64,000 bases of DNA from Paenibacillus sp. JQZ6Y-1 (GTDB lineage Bacteria > Bacillota > Bacilli > Paenibacillales > Paenibacillaceae). This document shows positions 1-9,185 of the stretch, in pieces; the stretch's first letter is position 1, and each line of letters starts with the position of its first letter. A model generated the notes under the pieces. It was not told the origin of the DNA and ran no database searches. It saw only the letters and a program-made list of their open reading frames with translations. The position numbers and the translations under genes are program-made. The DNA is taken from NCBI RefSeq assembly GCF_040719145.1, contig NZ_JBFDUZ010000005.1:248001-312000 (forward strand), in the 5' to 3' direction.

Positions 1-81
1 CTGATTGATCTGAGCATTGATGAGAAAAAGAGAAATCGATACATCGCCAACTTCCCATCCAACGACGATCAGACCAAGTAA
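1..81 (+). CDS. C-terminal end of an unidentified protein (partial)
   Basis: Reading frame 1 is open from the window edge to a TAA at 79-81 and encodes the last 26 residues of a protein, ending in NFPSNDDQTK. The tail is charged and hydrophilic. It is followed by a large hairpin with the look of a transcription terminator, which supports a real gene end. Too little is present to name a family. The gene starts outside the window. Confidence 0.5.
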   Translation: MIDLSIDEKKRNRYIANFPSNDDQTK

Positions 82-121
82 TCCACATGTATATCAGTGA
101 ATATCCAGACTAGACTATCAA

Positions 122-193
122 AAAAGGCAGCAGCCCAGTCACGATCTGATCAAGAAACCTCTTGATCTCATTCGGTGATTTCGCTACTGCCTT
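122..193. terminator. Hairpin between two convergent gene ends
   Basis: An outer stem pairs GGCAGCAGC (126-134) with GCTACTGCC (183-191) with one mismatch. An inner perfect stem, GATCAAGA/TCTTGATC, closes on AACC. The hairpin lies between the plus-strand gene ending at 81 and csaA ending at 210 on the minus strand, so it can stop both. The A-run on the left would give a U-run for the minus strand. Confidence 0.55.
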
Positions 194-209
194 CTTCTAT
201 TTCATTGTC

Positions 210-542
210 TTATGCGATTGGCGTTCCGTTGGGCACATCGAATTCTGGCTGCAACAGCACCACATCGCCTTCACCCGGTACGCCGCCTAGTACCAATACT
301 TCTGAATCAAATCCGGCAATCCGGCGCGGCGGGAAGTTTACCACTGCAATCACCTGCCGACCGACTAATTGCTCTGCCTCGTACCGTTTTGTCAGCTGCG
401 CACTGGAACGCTTCACCCCAATATCGGCTCCAAAATCAATGTCTAGCTTGATTGCTGGCACGCGCGCTTTGGCGAAAAATTCCGCTCCAATAACGGTACC
501 AACCCGAATATCCAGCTTTAACAAATCTTCAAATGTCGCCAT
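210..542 (-). CDS. csaA: CsaA-type tRNA-binding/chaperone protein
   Basis: This 110-residue protein consists of a single EMAP/Trbp111-like OB-fold tRNA-binding domain. The family motif DIRVGTV is at residues 11-17 and [10 protein letters not shown] begins near residue 68. In Bacillus, CsaA is a homodimer with chaperone activity toward exported proteins, and the fold also binds tRNA. The length fits the family exactly. I chose the ATG at 540-542 over an upstream one because GAGGAG lies 9 bases before it and the [15 protein letters not shown] start matches the family. It stands alone: the gene upstream on the same strand is the PRD regulator, and a hairpin follows downstream. Confidence 0.9.
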   Translation of the reverse strand: MATFEDLLKLDIRVGTVIGAEFFAKARVPAIKLDIDFGADIGVKRSSAQLTKRYEAEQLVGRQVIAVVNFPPRRIAGFDSEVLVLGGVPGEGDVVLLQPEFDVPNGTPIA

Positions 543-634
543 CAATATACACTCCTCTATTTTATGAATGGATTCATGCGTCACACGTCTTATCAGCAGA
601 ATACGTCTTGATCCGCTACTATGGGAATCCCCTA

Positions 635-2083
635 TCAAAGCAGTTGCTGGATGCGGCGGATATCTTCATCGTTCAGTATATAATTGACGTAGACGACCTG
701 TATATGCTCCGGCAGTTGTACATCGAATATGCGGGATACGGTAATGATCATATCCGTTTCCGGCACATTTTGACGTAAATGCGATAATGAAGTGCGTTTC
801 GTGATCTCCAATCGCTCCCCGCAGGATTTGTAAATCTGTCTGATCATATGATGGGCGACACTCTCACCGAGATCACAGATCAAGATCGCTTTCTTGGTCT
901 GACGAGCAAATGAGGCAAAATAGAGAGCAATATAGCTAATTTCATGTTCATTCAGTGAAGATGGCCCATTATCCGGCAAGAAATGACTACACAAAGCAGC
1001 CATTTCCATTTGTCTAGGATATTGTTCCTTCACCTGTTCCAAAATCGGATTATGTTCAAAATGCCCCTGCCGGATGCGGTTCAGCATACTTTCATTATGC
1101 ATGGACAATCGTGTATACAACGCCGCATCCGATGTATAGGAAGTGCCGTAATTACGATCTACCATCTGCAAAAATTGCTGTGTAAACCGCAGGCTCTCTG
1201 CGGCGGCTGGATTCGGTGTCGGTTCCCGATAGATCACACGCTTTGCCCCTAAGCATTCCTGTAAAAAGGCTGCCCCGACAGGCGACAACTCTGTCTTCCG
1301 ATCTGCAAGCGCCTGCATCAGTTCCGCCGTCCATGCAGCGGATGGAAGCGACTGCGGCTCCAATGTATAGCCTTTTTCTTCGCGTTTAATTGTAATAAAG
1401 GTATCCAACAGAAAGCCTTCTGCTGACTTGTCGATCAGATCATACTGATGGCGCTCTAGCAGTTGCGGCAAATAGCTTTGCAGCCATGTGTACAGCTGTA
1501 CATACGATTCACCGAAAATAAAGCGCAGCGCCTTGTCCATCAGAATAGAGCCGAATGTATAGTAATTCAAGGTTGCTGCAATCACATGACGTTTCATGCG
1601 CTCAGAGCCAACCAATTGTATCCCTTTGAGAGACGTTTGCAATTGAATATGGTCAAAGCCAGCAAGATAATGAGCTATTTCTTTTAGACTTTGTGTGACT
1701 GATGTTTTGGAAGCGTACATAATTTCCGCCAGATCGCGTGTTGCGGTAGGCTGATCCAAAAAGGAAAGATGCAACAGCAAAAACAAAAAGCGTTCATTGG
1801 CGGTTTCTGGATAACTTTGTGTACGCGCATCCTGAATGAGCTGTTCCAGACAATAACGTGCACCAGCTTGATCGGATGGGCGGATATAGTATCCGCGTGT
1901 TGGCGAAGAACGAATCAAGGTATCGCCAGAATGCTCGTAAACGGCTTTGTAGTATTCGTTCAGGGAACGGATATCCATACGCACGGTACGCAGACTGATC
2001 GCCAGTCTGTTGGTGAATTCTGCCGGAAGCACATGGTCCTTTTGCAAAAGCATACGCATCATAATAATCTCTCTTGCCCGCAC
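635..2083 (-). CDS. BglG/Mga-type PRD-domain transcriptional regulator
   Basis: A 482-residue multidomain regulator. The first ~60 residues form a winged helix ([11 protein letters not shown]), followed by an Mga-like helix-turn-helix near 95-150, two PRD domains at about 165-270 and 285-395, and a C-terminal EIIB-like domain from about 400. PRD2 keeps the phosphorylatable-His pattern ([11 protein letters not shown]). The EIIB-like part keeps a Cys in ICDLG. Such proteins are phosphorylated by PTS components and activate PTS operons. It starts with GTG at 2081-2083, preceded by GGAGGG with 6-base spacing. It is the last gene of the GH32-IIBC-GH3 cluster, 82 bases after the GH3 gene, so it probably controls that operon. 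Unlike true BglG/SacY proteins it has a DNA-binding N-terminus, not an RNA-binding one. Confidence 0.85.
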   Translation of the reverse strand: MRAREIIMMRMLLQKDHVLPAEFTNRLAISLRTVRMDIRSLNEYYKAVYEHSGDTLIRSSPTRGYYIRPSDQAGARYCLEQLIQDARTQSYPETANERFLFLLLHLSFLDQPTATRDLAEIMYASKTSVTQSLKEIAHYLAGFDHIQLQTSLKGIQLVGSERMKRHVIAATLNYYTFGSILMDKALRFIFGESYVQLYTWLQSYLPQLLERHQYDLIDKSAEGFLLDTFITIKREEKGYTLEPQSLPSAAWTAELMQALADRKTELSPVGAAFLQECLGAKRVIYREPTPNPAAAESLRFTQQFLQMVDRNYGTSYTSDAALYTRLSMHNESMLNRIRQGHFEHNPILEQVKEQYPRQMEMAALCSHFLPDNGPSSLNEHEISYIALYFASFARQTKKAILICDLGESVAHHMIRQIYKSCGERLEITKRTSLSHLRQNVPETDMIITVSRIFDVQLPEHIQVVYVNYILNDEDIRRIQQLL

Positions 2084-2165
2084 AACAATCCCTCCCCATA
2101 CTATGTTGATTATAGCATTGGAGAGGGATAGCTGGTGAATGAAAAGGCTCTAGTTTCGCTAATGT

Positions 2166-4322
2166 TTACGTTTGGGATGATATCAACCGAATCGTTACAG
2201 CTGAACCACGGCGGCTGTCTGGACCGATCATCAACTCGAATTCGCCAGGATCGGCGCGGTATTCAAGATCCGTATGATAGTAGCCCAGCATGTCTGCATG
2301 AATGGTATACTGCACCTTAGTAGTCTCACCGGGATTCAATTCGATTTGCTGATAAGCAATCAGCTCCCTCACTGGTCTAGCAATCTCAGCTACACGATCA
2401 TGGATATACACCTGCACGGTTTCGCGCCCAGCATACTCACCGGTATTGGTTACAGGGATGCTAATCTGAAGGGGGCTATCCGCCGACAACTCGCCTGAAC
2501 CTGCATCTATATCTCCATACACGAATTCGGAATATCCCAATCCATACCCAAATGGATACAATGATTCGTTCGGAACATCCAAATACTGTGTCTTATAGCG
2601 CTTCTCCTGCGTCAGCAGAGGTGCCGGACGACCGGTATTCAGATGATTGTAATGAACCGGAATCTGCCCGCTATGGTACGGGAAGCTCATCGTAAGACGT
2701 CCACTCGGATTACAACGACCTGTTAGGATATCCGTAACCGCATGTCCGCCTTCTGTACCCGGAAACCATGCCATTAATACAGCATCCGCGTGCCGGGCAA
2801 CTTCCTCCAGTTCAATCGGCCGTCCCGCAAACACGACGACAACGACCGGCTTACCAGCAGCCGCTGCCGTACGCAGCAGCTTCAGCTGATCCTGTGGTAG
2901 CCCGATCTGGGCGCGCGAGCCAGCTTCCCCGGACCATTCTTCCCTTTCCCCTAAGGCAAGTAGGGTTATGTCCGATTGCTGAATCAGCTCATTCGCCTGA
3001 TCGAACATATCCTCTTGTATATGCTCGTCGTCGGTGGACAGCGACTGTACATGCACCCCCTGCTGCTTCAGCCCTTCTAGCACTGTCACGGTATGCTGTG
3101 GATCGCCATCGATTGACCAAGGACCCAGCATGTTCCGATTGTCTGCATACGGTCCGATCAGTGCCAGCTTTTGAGCCGGATTCAGCGGTAATACATGTTG
3201 ATTTTTTAGCAGTACCATTGACTGTACTGCTGCGTCGCGGGCAGCTTGGCGATGGTGCGGATGCAAAATCACTTCCTGCTCCCGTGCTTCGGAGACACCG
3301 CGATACGGGTCATCGAACAAGCCCAGTTCCTGCTTTAACTGCAAGATATGCTTGACCGCTTCGTCTAGCTTTTGCTCCAGCTCTGGATGCCGTTCGCACA
3401 GTTCCGGTAGTGCCTCGATATAAGCGGTCGTCATCATTTCAATCTCGATACCGGCTTGCAGCGACAGACGTGCCGCATCTTCCGAATCAGCAGCTACCCC
3501 ATGCGGAATCAGTTCTTTGACCGCACCCCAATCGGAAATGATGGTGCCGTCAAATCCCCATTGCTTGCGCAATATATCCTGTAGCAACCATGTATTGGCT
3601 GTAGCTGGAACGCCGTTCAGCGTATTGAACGCCGCCATCATCAAGCGCGCCCCTGCCTGAAGTGCCTGACGGTACGCAGGCAAATAGTCGGTATATAGAG
3701 AAAGCGGCGACAGATCAACAGTATTGTAATCTTTGCCACCCTCTGCCGCGCCATATCCAGCAAAATGCTTCACACACGCAGCTAGCGTATCAAGCTGCTG
3801 TAGATCGTCCGTTTGATATCCTTCCACCATTGCGGCACCGAACTGCCCGAGCAGCAGCCGATCCTCGCCGAAGCTCTCCATCACTCTGCCCCACCGCGGA
3901 TCACGCACCAGATCGACCATCGGCGAAAAGGTTACCTGAAATCCAGCAGCCGCAGCTTCTACAGCCGATACGCGGGCAGTGCGCCGCAGCACCTCTGCAT
4001 TCCAGCTACACGACAATGCCAGCGGAACCGGAAAAATCGTTTTGTAGCCATGCACCACATCGGTCATGAACAACAACGGAATGCCTAGACGATTGTTCTG
4101 CAAATAGTCGCGCTGGATACGCAGCATACTTGCCGCATCCAGCTTACCCAGTACCGAGCCGACGATCCATTTGTGCTGTTCCACGTCCTTCATACGAGAA
4201 GCCGTACCCGTTGCCTGTGCTCCATCTACATTGAAAAAGCTGGTGGTAATCTGTGTCATCTGTCCGATCTTTTCCATACGCGTCATCTGTTCAACAAGTG
4301 CTTTTATCTGTGTTGTGTTCAT
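2166..4322 (-). CDS. bglX: Glycoside hydrolase family 3 beta-glucosidase-like enzyme
   Basis: A 718-residue GH3 enzyme with the standard three parts: an N-terminal TIM-barrel domain, a second alpha/beta domain (from about residue 385), and a C-terminal fibronectin-III-like domain (from about 600, GRETVQVYI). The catalytic nucleophile is the Asp of SDWGAV near residue 263. The DPRWGR and KHFAGYG motifs of the family are present. There is no signal peptide, so it acts in the cytoplasm, as expected for a sugar brought in by the upstream PTS. The ATG at 4320-4322 has AGGAG 6 bases upstream. It lies 25 bases after the PTS gene in the same operon. Exact substrate (beta-glucoside or beta-xyloside) cannot be told from sequence; the bglX symbol is by family only. 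Confidence 0.88.
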   Translation of the reverse strand: MNTTQIKALVEQMTRMEKIGQMTQITTSFFNVDGAQATGTASRMKDVEQHKWIVGSVLGKLDAASMLRIQRDYLQNNRLGIPLLFMTDVVHGYKTIFPVPLALSCSWNAEVLRRTARVSAVEAAAAGFQVTFSPMVDLVRDPRWGRVMESFGEDRLLLGQFGAAMVEGYQTDDLQQLDTLAACVKHFAGYGAAEGGKDYNTVDLSPLSLYTDYLPAYRQALQAGARLMMAAFNTLNGVPATANTWLLQDILRKQWGFDGTIISDWGAVKELIPHGVAADSEDAARLSLQAGIEIEMMTTAYIEALPELCERHPELEQKLDEAVKHILQLKQELGLFDDPYRGVSEAREQEVILHPHHRQAARDAAVQSMVLLKNQHVLPLNPAQKLALIGPYADNRNMLGPWSIDGDPQHTVTVLEGLKQQGVHVQSLSTDDEHIQEDMFDQANELIQQSDITLLALGEREEWSGEAGSRAQIGLPQDQLKLLRTAAAAGKPVVVVVFAGRPIELEEVARHADAVLMAWFPGTEGGHAVTDILTGRCNPSGRLTMSFPYHSGQIPVHYNHLNTGRPAPLLTQEKRYKTQYLDVPNESLYPFGYGLGYSEFVYGDIDAGSGELSADSPLQISIPVTNTGEYAGRETVQVYIHDRVAEIARPVRELIAYQQIELNPGETTKVQYTIHADMLGYYHTDLEYRADPGEFELMIGPDSRRGSAVTIRLISSQT

Positions 4323-4347
4323 ATTCTGCTCCTGTATACGTTGTGTA

Positions 4348-5766
4348 TTAGTCTTTCTTGGACTCCAGCGCTTCCTTCATCTTGTCCGAATAACCAAAGA
4401 AATAAGTAAGCAGGAACGCTGTTGCCATCGCGATCACATTCACCAACAAATACCATGGTAGCTGATTGTTCATATAGAGTAATGTACCCGGTATCGCAGT
4501 AATAGACATACCCGTTGCCTTCAAACCAAACAGCGAAGATAGAAAACCACCGACTGCACCGCCAATCAATCCCATAACAAACGGCTTCACGAAACGCAGG
4601 TTAACCCCGAAAATAGCTGGCTCCGTAATGCCTAGCATCGCTGATACCGCCGAAGGATAGGCAAGCGACTTGGTTTTGGGCGACTTCGTTTTAACCGCTA
4701 CTGCCAGTGCCGCTCCCGCTTGAGCAATAATCGACGCCGAGCTGATCGGATTGACCGTATTCCAGCCCGTTTCTGCTAGCATTTGAATTTCGATCAGATT
4801 GAGCGCATGATGCACGCCCGTGACGACGATAATCTGGTTAATCCCGCCATAGAGCAATCCGCCCAATCCGCCGGGCAATGCCAGCAGGAAATTCACCGCT
4901 GCGAGCAGCCAGATTTCCACTTGATGGAAGATTGGACCGATGACCATAAGCGACAATACAACCATAATGAGGAGTGTCAGAAACGGTGTCAAAATCAGAT
5001 CAAGCGCATTGGGTACGCGTTTACGCAGCCATTTCTCGATCTTCGCCAGACACAATCCTGCGATAAAGGCAGGCAATACCGATCCTTGATAACCGGCAAC
5101 TTTGATAAAGCCAAAAAAGTACAGTGGGTCTGCCTTATGCTGCGCGACATCCCATGACACTGGCAAGGACGGATGCACAAGCATCAATCCGAGAATAATA
5201 CCCAGTACTGGCGAACCGCCAAAGTTTTTGACAGCCGACCAACACACAAGCACTGGCAAAAAAGCAAATGCCGTATCGGTCAAAATCTGCGTAAGCAGTA
5301 GAAAGTCAGGCGATACCGTCGCTGGTGTAGCTCCGAACAAAGCCAGCACCTGCTCCTGCATAATCAGACCGCGCACACCCATGAATAAACCAGTCGCCAC
5401 CAATACCGGAATGATCGGCACAAACACATCGCCAAAGATGCGAATCATGCGTTTGAACCAGTTGTCGCCGTATTTCGATGCAGCTTCTGCCTGCTCGCTC
5501 TTACTGCTACCGGACAAGCCGAGTGCTAGCACTTCCTCGTACACTTTATTAACGATACCGGTTCCAAGAATGACCTGATACTGACCCGATGTGAAAAACG
5601 AACCTTTGACCAGATCAATATCCGTCACTTGCGAATCATCGATGATTTCGCGGTCTTTGACAATGACACGTAGCCTAGTCGCACAATGCGCAACCGAAAT
5701 GATATTTTCATCGCCGCCAAGCGCCTCTACAATCTCGCCAGCGATTTGCTTATATTCTTTGGACAC
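4348..5766 (-). CDS. scrA: PTS transporter IIBC, sucrose/glucose-family
   Basis: A 472-residue IIBC permease. Residues 1-90 are the EIIB domain with the phospho-accepting Cys28 in VAHCATRLR. The rest is a roughly ten-helix EIIC domain of the glucose-sucrose family, with GITEPAIFGV near residue 382. It has no IIA domain, so it must borrow one from another PTS. It starts with GTG at 5764-5766, directly after the TAA of the GH32 gene, and its AAGGAGG site is inside the end of that gene, so the two are translationally coupled. Its neighbour, a sucrose-6-phosphate-hydrolase type enzyme, makes sucrose or a related fructoside the likely substrate. Confidence 0.88.
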   Translation of the reverse strand: MSKEYKQIAGEIVEALGGDENIISVAHCATRLRVIVKDREIIDDSQVTDIDLVKGSFFTSGQYQVILGTGIVNKVYEEVLALGLSGSSKSEQAEAASKYGDNWFKRMIRIFGDVFVPIIPVLVATGLFMGVRGLIMQEQVLALFGATPATVSPDFLLLTQILTDTAFAFLPVLVCWSAVKNFGGSPVLGIILGLMLVHPSLPVSWDVAQHKADPLYFFGFIKVAGYQGSVLPAFIAGLCLAKIEKWLRKRVPNALDLILTPFLTLLIMVVLSLMVIGPIFHQVEIWLLAAVNFLLALPGGLGGLLYGGINQIIVVTGVHHALNLIEIQMLAETGWNTVNPISSASIIAQAGAALAVAVKTKSPKTKSLAYPSAVSAMLGITEPAIFGVNLRFVKPFVMGLIGGAVGGFLSSLFGLKATGMSITAIPGTLLYMNNQLPWYLLVNVIAMATAFLLTYFFGYSDKMKEALESKKD

Positions 5767-7149
5767 TTACAATTCCTCCTTCGATAACTCCCATACCTTG
5801 ACATTTACATTGGTACAACCGGACAGACGAATCGTATCCGCGGCCGAGTCGAAAAATACGCGCATGGTGGCTGTTTTTTCACCATCATTGATAAACAATT
5901 CCACCGACGAGCGATCTATAAATACGTGCAATTGCTGTAATCCATTTGGCAATACAAGCACGCGCTCATCCCATTGCCCAGTCCACCAGTTACGCCGTTT
6001 CAAAATGGCTTGCCCGCTCTCAGCGGAATAGTGCAGCTGTACGCCATCCAGTAAGAGCAGTTGCCAGTGCTGGACATCGCCAAATGCAAGCCACATTTCC
6101 TGTACGTGAGAAGTTACAGGCAGTACGGTTTCGCTAACGTCCTCATGACCTGCCAATGCCAGATGATACGAACGCTCATGCTGGCGCAGTTTCTGCAATT
6201 CGGCAACTGGACGTTGCTTCATTCCGCCGGGTCCTGCGATCAGCTCGCGCGGAATGGTCAACGCATGCAGCCAGCCGTCCGGTACAGTCGGTTGCGCCAT
6301 CTGGTAATCAATCTCACCGCCACCCATCCATGCAAAGGAAAGCACACGTCCCTGCTCATCCACAAACGACTGCGGCGCATAATAGTCCCAGCCTTCATCC
6401 AACTGCTGCTCCTGTCCCGAATACAGCAGAAATTGAGCATCCGGCTGCATCTGTCCGGCAAAATAATACGGGATGCACTGATCTAGCTCGCGCCCGTCTC
6501 GTTGGATCTTCTCTTGACGGCTGACAATCATATACTGTTGATCTGCAACCGTCACGAGATCTGGACATTCGCACATATATCCCCAGTTGCGAGTATCCGG
6601 CAGCATATTGCCCTGATACGTCCAATTCCACAAATCGTCTGACCGATACAGCGCCACATTGCCAGTCAACGCCTGCGTCTGAGCACCGATCACCATCCAC
6701 CATTGCTGCGCAGCCCGGTCCTTCCATACTTTGGGATCACGGAAATGCGGTGTATAGCCTTCCGGTAGGTGAATGATTGGTCCATGCTTGGTAAATTGTT
6801 CTCCATCCGTAGATGTCGCCAAGCATTGATACGTTTCGCGATCACCGGATTCTGTACGCACATTGCCAGTATAAAAAAGGTACAACGTATCCTCGTGCAC
6901 AATCGCACTGCCAGAGTAGCAGCCGTCTTTGTCATACCATTGATCCGGTTGGAGTGCACATTCATAGGTTTCCCAGTGCACCAGATCATGAGAAGCGACA
7001 TGCCCCCAGCTCTTAGGTCCTTGCGCCTGTAGTTGATCCAGCCACTGATAGAACACGTGATATTTTCCGTTGAATTGCACCAGTCCATTGGGATCATTCA
7101 TAAATCCGAAAGTCGGCGCAATATGGTAATCCAATCTGTAGTTGCTCAT
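5767..7149 (-). CDS. scrB: GH32 sucrose-6-phosphate hydrolase
   Basis: A 460-residue GH32 enzyme without signal peptide. The five-bladed propeller carries the nucleophile motif NDPNG at residues 18-22, the FRDPK motif (transition-state stabiliser), and the acid/base Glu in ECPDL near residue 216. A C-terminal beta-sandwich follows (DRSSVELFIN). It cleaves sucrose-6-phosphate delivered by the adjacent IIBC into glucose-6-phosphate and fructose. It is the first gene of a four-gene minus-strand operon: scrB, scrA, the GH3 gene, the PRD regulator. The start ATG has GAAAGGG 8 bases upstream, and a TATAAT box lies at 7183-7188 upstream. Confidence 0.93.
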   Translation of the reverse strand: MSNYRLDYHIAPTFGFMNDPNGLVQFNGKYHVFYQWLDQLQAQGPKSWGHVASHDLVHWETYECALQPDQWYDKDGCYSGSAIVHEDTLYLFYTGNVRTESGDRETYQCLATSTDGEQFTKHGPIIHLPEGYTPHFRDPKVWKDRAAQQWWMVIGAQTQALTGNVALYRSDDLWNWTYQGNMLPDTRNWGYMCECPDLVTVADQQYMIVSRQEKIQRDGRELDQCIPYYFAGQMQPDAQFLLYSGQEQQLDEGWDYYAPQSFVDEQGRVLSFAWMGGGEIDYQMAQPTVPDGWLHALTIPRELIAGPGGMKQRPVAELQKLRQHERSYHLALAGHEDVSETVLPVTSHVQEMWLAFGDVQHWQLLLLDGVQLHYSAESGQAILKRRNWWTGQWDERVLVLPNGLQQLHVFIDRSSVELFINDGEKTATMRVFFDSAADTIRLSGCTNVNVKVWELSKEEL

Positions 7150-7182
7150 TTTGTATACCCTTTCATTTCGTGATGTAACGTT

Positions 7183-7242
7183 ATTATAGGGTAATGCTCA
7201 CCTTGCCGAATACTCAATTATTTGCACTTGAAAGCGGCAAAA
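7183..7242 (-). promoter_or_regulatory. scrB promoter -10 box with possible CcpA (cre-like) site
   Basis: On the minus strand a perfect TATAAT occupies 7183-7188, about 35 bases before the scrB start. No good -35 box is visible 17 bases upstream. A sequence close to the cre consensus (TGAAAGCG at its left end, two mismatches to the rest) lies at 7229-7242 when read on the plus strand. CcpA control of a sucrose operon would be usual, but the match is weak. Confidence 0.4.
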
Positions 7243-7290
7243 AAATGATTCCCTTCTCCTGTTGCCTTGCTGTATTTCTCTGAGTATACC

Positions 7291-7320
7291 AAGAGCCGCC
7301 TCGATAACGAAGCGGCTCTT
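7291..7320. terminator. Strong hairpin after cycA, without a U-run
   Basis: AAGAGCCGC (7291-7299) pairs perfectly with GCGGCTCTT (7312-7320), and an inner TCG/CGA extends the stem. It lies in the 306-base gap between the permease and scrB. No T-tract follows on either strand, so it may be a Rho-type or weak terminator, or a leader structure. The gap also holds a 78-codon minus-strand frame (7214-7450) that I do not believe is a gene. Confidence 0.4.
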
Positions 7321-7455
7321 GATCATGATATGAAAGGTACGTCTGGATAGTATTTCGTGCTAACTCCACTTTTTGAATACATATCCACCGAATAGGGAAC
7401 CATATATTGGCGCTCGTTGTTGCGATCACCTGTACTTGTAGATCGTACATCGTTT

Positions 7456-8841
7456 TTACGTATTCATCGTACTTACTTTCTCTACCTTTTGCACATCGGC
7501 TGTTTTACGACTCCGAATCTGATACAGCACTAATAGCAAAATAAACCAAAGCGGCGTGCACAATAACGCGGGACGCGTTTCGCCAGAGATTAGCATGATC
7601 ACCAGAATGCCTGCAAACAGCGCCAGCACCACATAATTGATCCACGGTGTAAACGGTGCTTTGAAGCGCGACGTTGCATGCAGCTCTGGACGGCTTCGTT
7701 TATACCGGATATGGCATACCAGAATTACACCCCACACCCAGATAAAGCAAATCGCACTAATCGTCGTCACAATTTCAAATGCCTGTCCCGGTAACAGCTT
7801 GCTCAGTAGCGCACCACCCGAGATGACAAGCGTAGATAGGAACAACGACTGACTTGGTACATGATTGCGGTTTAGTCTGCCCAGTCGCTGTGGAGCCTGC
7901 CCTTTATGGCTCAAATTGTACAGAATACGACTCGTCGAGAACATACCGCTGTTACAGGCGGAAGCCGCCGACGTCAGCACGACAAAGTTGATAATGCCCG
8001 CCGCCACCGGAATACCGACCAGTGTAAAGGTGCGGACAAATGGACTTTCCGCCGGGCTGAGCTGTGTCCACGGATTGATACACAGCAGCACGAACAACGC
8101 GCCTACATAGAAGAACAGAATACGTAGCGGAATCTTATTAATCGCCGATGGAATGCTTTTCTCTGGGTTGGCAGTTTCCGCTGCCGATACACCCACCAGC
8201 TCCACACCGACATAAGCGAATACGACCATTTGGAACGAGAATAGGAAGCCAGATACGCCATTTGGGAAGATACCGCCATGCTCCCACAGATTACGTACCG
8301 ATACCGTACCTGCGTCTGTACGGAAGCCCATAATGAGTAGCACAATGCCTAGACCGATCAGTGCCACAATCGTAATCACCTTAATCAAGGCAAACCAGAA
8401 TTCCAGCTCCCCGAAGTTTTTGACGGTTAACAGATTCAGTCCAAGCAATACGATCAGGCACAGCACCGCTGGCATCCACTGGGGAATATCAAACCAGTAC
8501 TGCACATACACACCAACCGCGATCACATCCGCCATCGCCGTCATAATCCAGCAAAACCAATACGTCCAACCCGTTATAAATGCCGCACGCGGTCCCAAAT
8601 AATCCTCTGCAATATCGGTAAATGACTGATAGCCCGCCTTGGATAATAGCAATTCTCCCAGCGCCCGCATCACAAAGAAAATCGCCATCCCGACGATCAG
8701 ATACGTGAGGATAATCGACGGTCCTGCCTTCTCAATCGCTTTGCCGGAGCCGAGAAATAATCCCGTTCCAATCGTTCCTCCAATCGCAATCAACTGAACA
8801 TGCCGGTTAGCAAGCTCTCTTTTTAGTCCTGTCTGTGTCAT
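7456..8841 (-). CDS. cycA: Amino-acid permease, CycA-like (glycine/D-alanine/D-serine type)
   Basis: A 461-residue APC-superfamily transporter with about 12 membrane helices. The N-terminus (RELANRHVQLIAIGGTIGTG) is the hallmark of the AAT/CycA group, followed by GLFLGSGKAI. It moves small neutral amino acids across the cytoplasmic membrane by proton symport. The frame stays open upstream, but that part reads through a glycine riboswitch. The true start is the ATG at 8839-8841 with GAGGGGG just upstream. The riboswitch and its terminator before this gene argue strongly that glycine (or alanine) is the transported and sensed substrate. Whether glycine turns the gene on or off cannot be read with certainty. 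Confidence 0.9.
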   Translation of the reverse strand: MTQTGLKRELANRHVQLIAIGGTIGTGLFLGSGKAIEKAGPSIILTYLIVGMAIFFVMRALGELLLSKAGYQSFTDIAEDYLGPRAAFITGWTYWFCWIMTAMADVIAVGVYVQYWFDIPQWMPAVLCLIVLLGLNLLTVKNFGELEFWFALIKVITIVALIGLGIVLLIMGFRTDAGTVSVRNLWEHGGIFPNGVSGFLFSFQMVVFAYVGVELVGVSAAETANPEKSIPSAINKIPLRILFFYVGALFVLLCINPWTQLSPAESPFVRTFTLVGIPVAAGIINFVVLTSAASACNSGMFSTSRILYNLSHKGQAPQRLGRLNRNHVPSQSLFLSTLVISGGALLSKLLPGQAFEIVTTISAICFIWVWGVILVCHIRYKRSRPELHATSRFKAPFTPWINYVVLALFAGILVIMLISGETRPALLCTPLWFILLLVLYQIRSRKTADVQKVEKVSTMNT

Positions 8842-8883
8842 CGTGTTTCCCCCTCGATCTCCTGATCTGTCTGTAAAAACCAA

Positions 8884-8916
8884 TAAAAAAAGAGACTGGA
8901 TATCATCCAATCTCTC
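8884..8916 (-). terminator. Riboswitch-linked intrinsic terminator in the cycA leader
   Basis: On the minus strand AGAGATTGGAT pairs with ATCCAGTCTCT (one G-U pair) around a GAT loop, followed directly by seven U residues. It sits between the glycine aptamer and the cycA start, where an expression platform is expected. This suggests glycine binding controls read-through into the permease. Confidence 0.85.
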
Positions 8917-8987
8917 AGCGCACAAGAATAACAAAATATATACATGCCCCGCAGCATATACCTCGCCGCATGACACATATGTATTCG

Positions 8988-9060
8988 TACTCTTCTGTCC
9001 TTTTGCCTGAGATTGTGAACCCTTCGGCGCTGCGGTATATCCGCAGTCTCTCCAGAAGCT
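8988..9060 (-). ncRNA. Glycine riboswitch aptamer
   Basis: Read on the minus strand, this stretch contains the conserved blocks of a glycine aptamer in order: TCTGGAGAGAC, then GCGCCGAAGGG, then AATCTCAGGCAAAAGGACAGA. P1 is formed by CTTCT/AGAAG at the ends. P2 (ACTGCGG/CCGCAGC) is clear. The downstream 70 bases hold another self-pairing element (around 8945-8985) that may be a degenerate second or 'ghost' aptamer, so I call it a single-aptamer type. An ATTGCTGTGG hairpin precedes it (9069-9092). Confidence 0.93.
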
Positions 9061-9185
9061 GCTCCTGCTGTAGTGTGATCCACAGCAATCATAGCCCTTG
9101 AATATATGCAATTATTGAAGCATTACTGCCATTTCGATATGTTAACATATTACCGCCAATGTGAGCAATGGATCAGTGAAAAAAG

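Noticed and set aside
7214-7450. 78-codon minus-strand ORF before scrB
   Set aside because: It has no ribosome site, overlaps a strong hairpin and has no protein-like features.
7150-7455. RAT/terminator antitermination for the PRD regulator
   Set aside because: The regulator has a DNA-binding helix-turn-helix, not a CAT RNA-binding domain, and no RAT sequence overlaps the hairpin.
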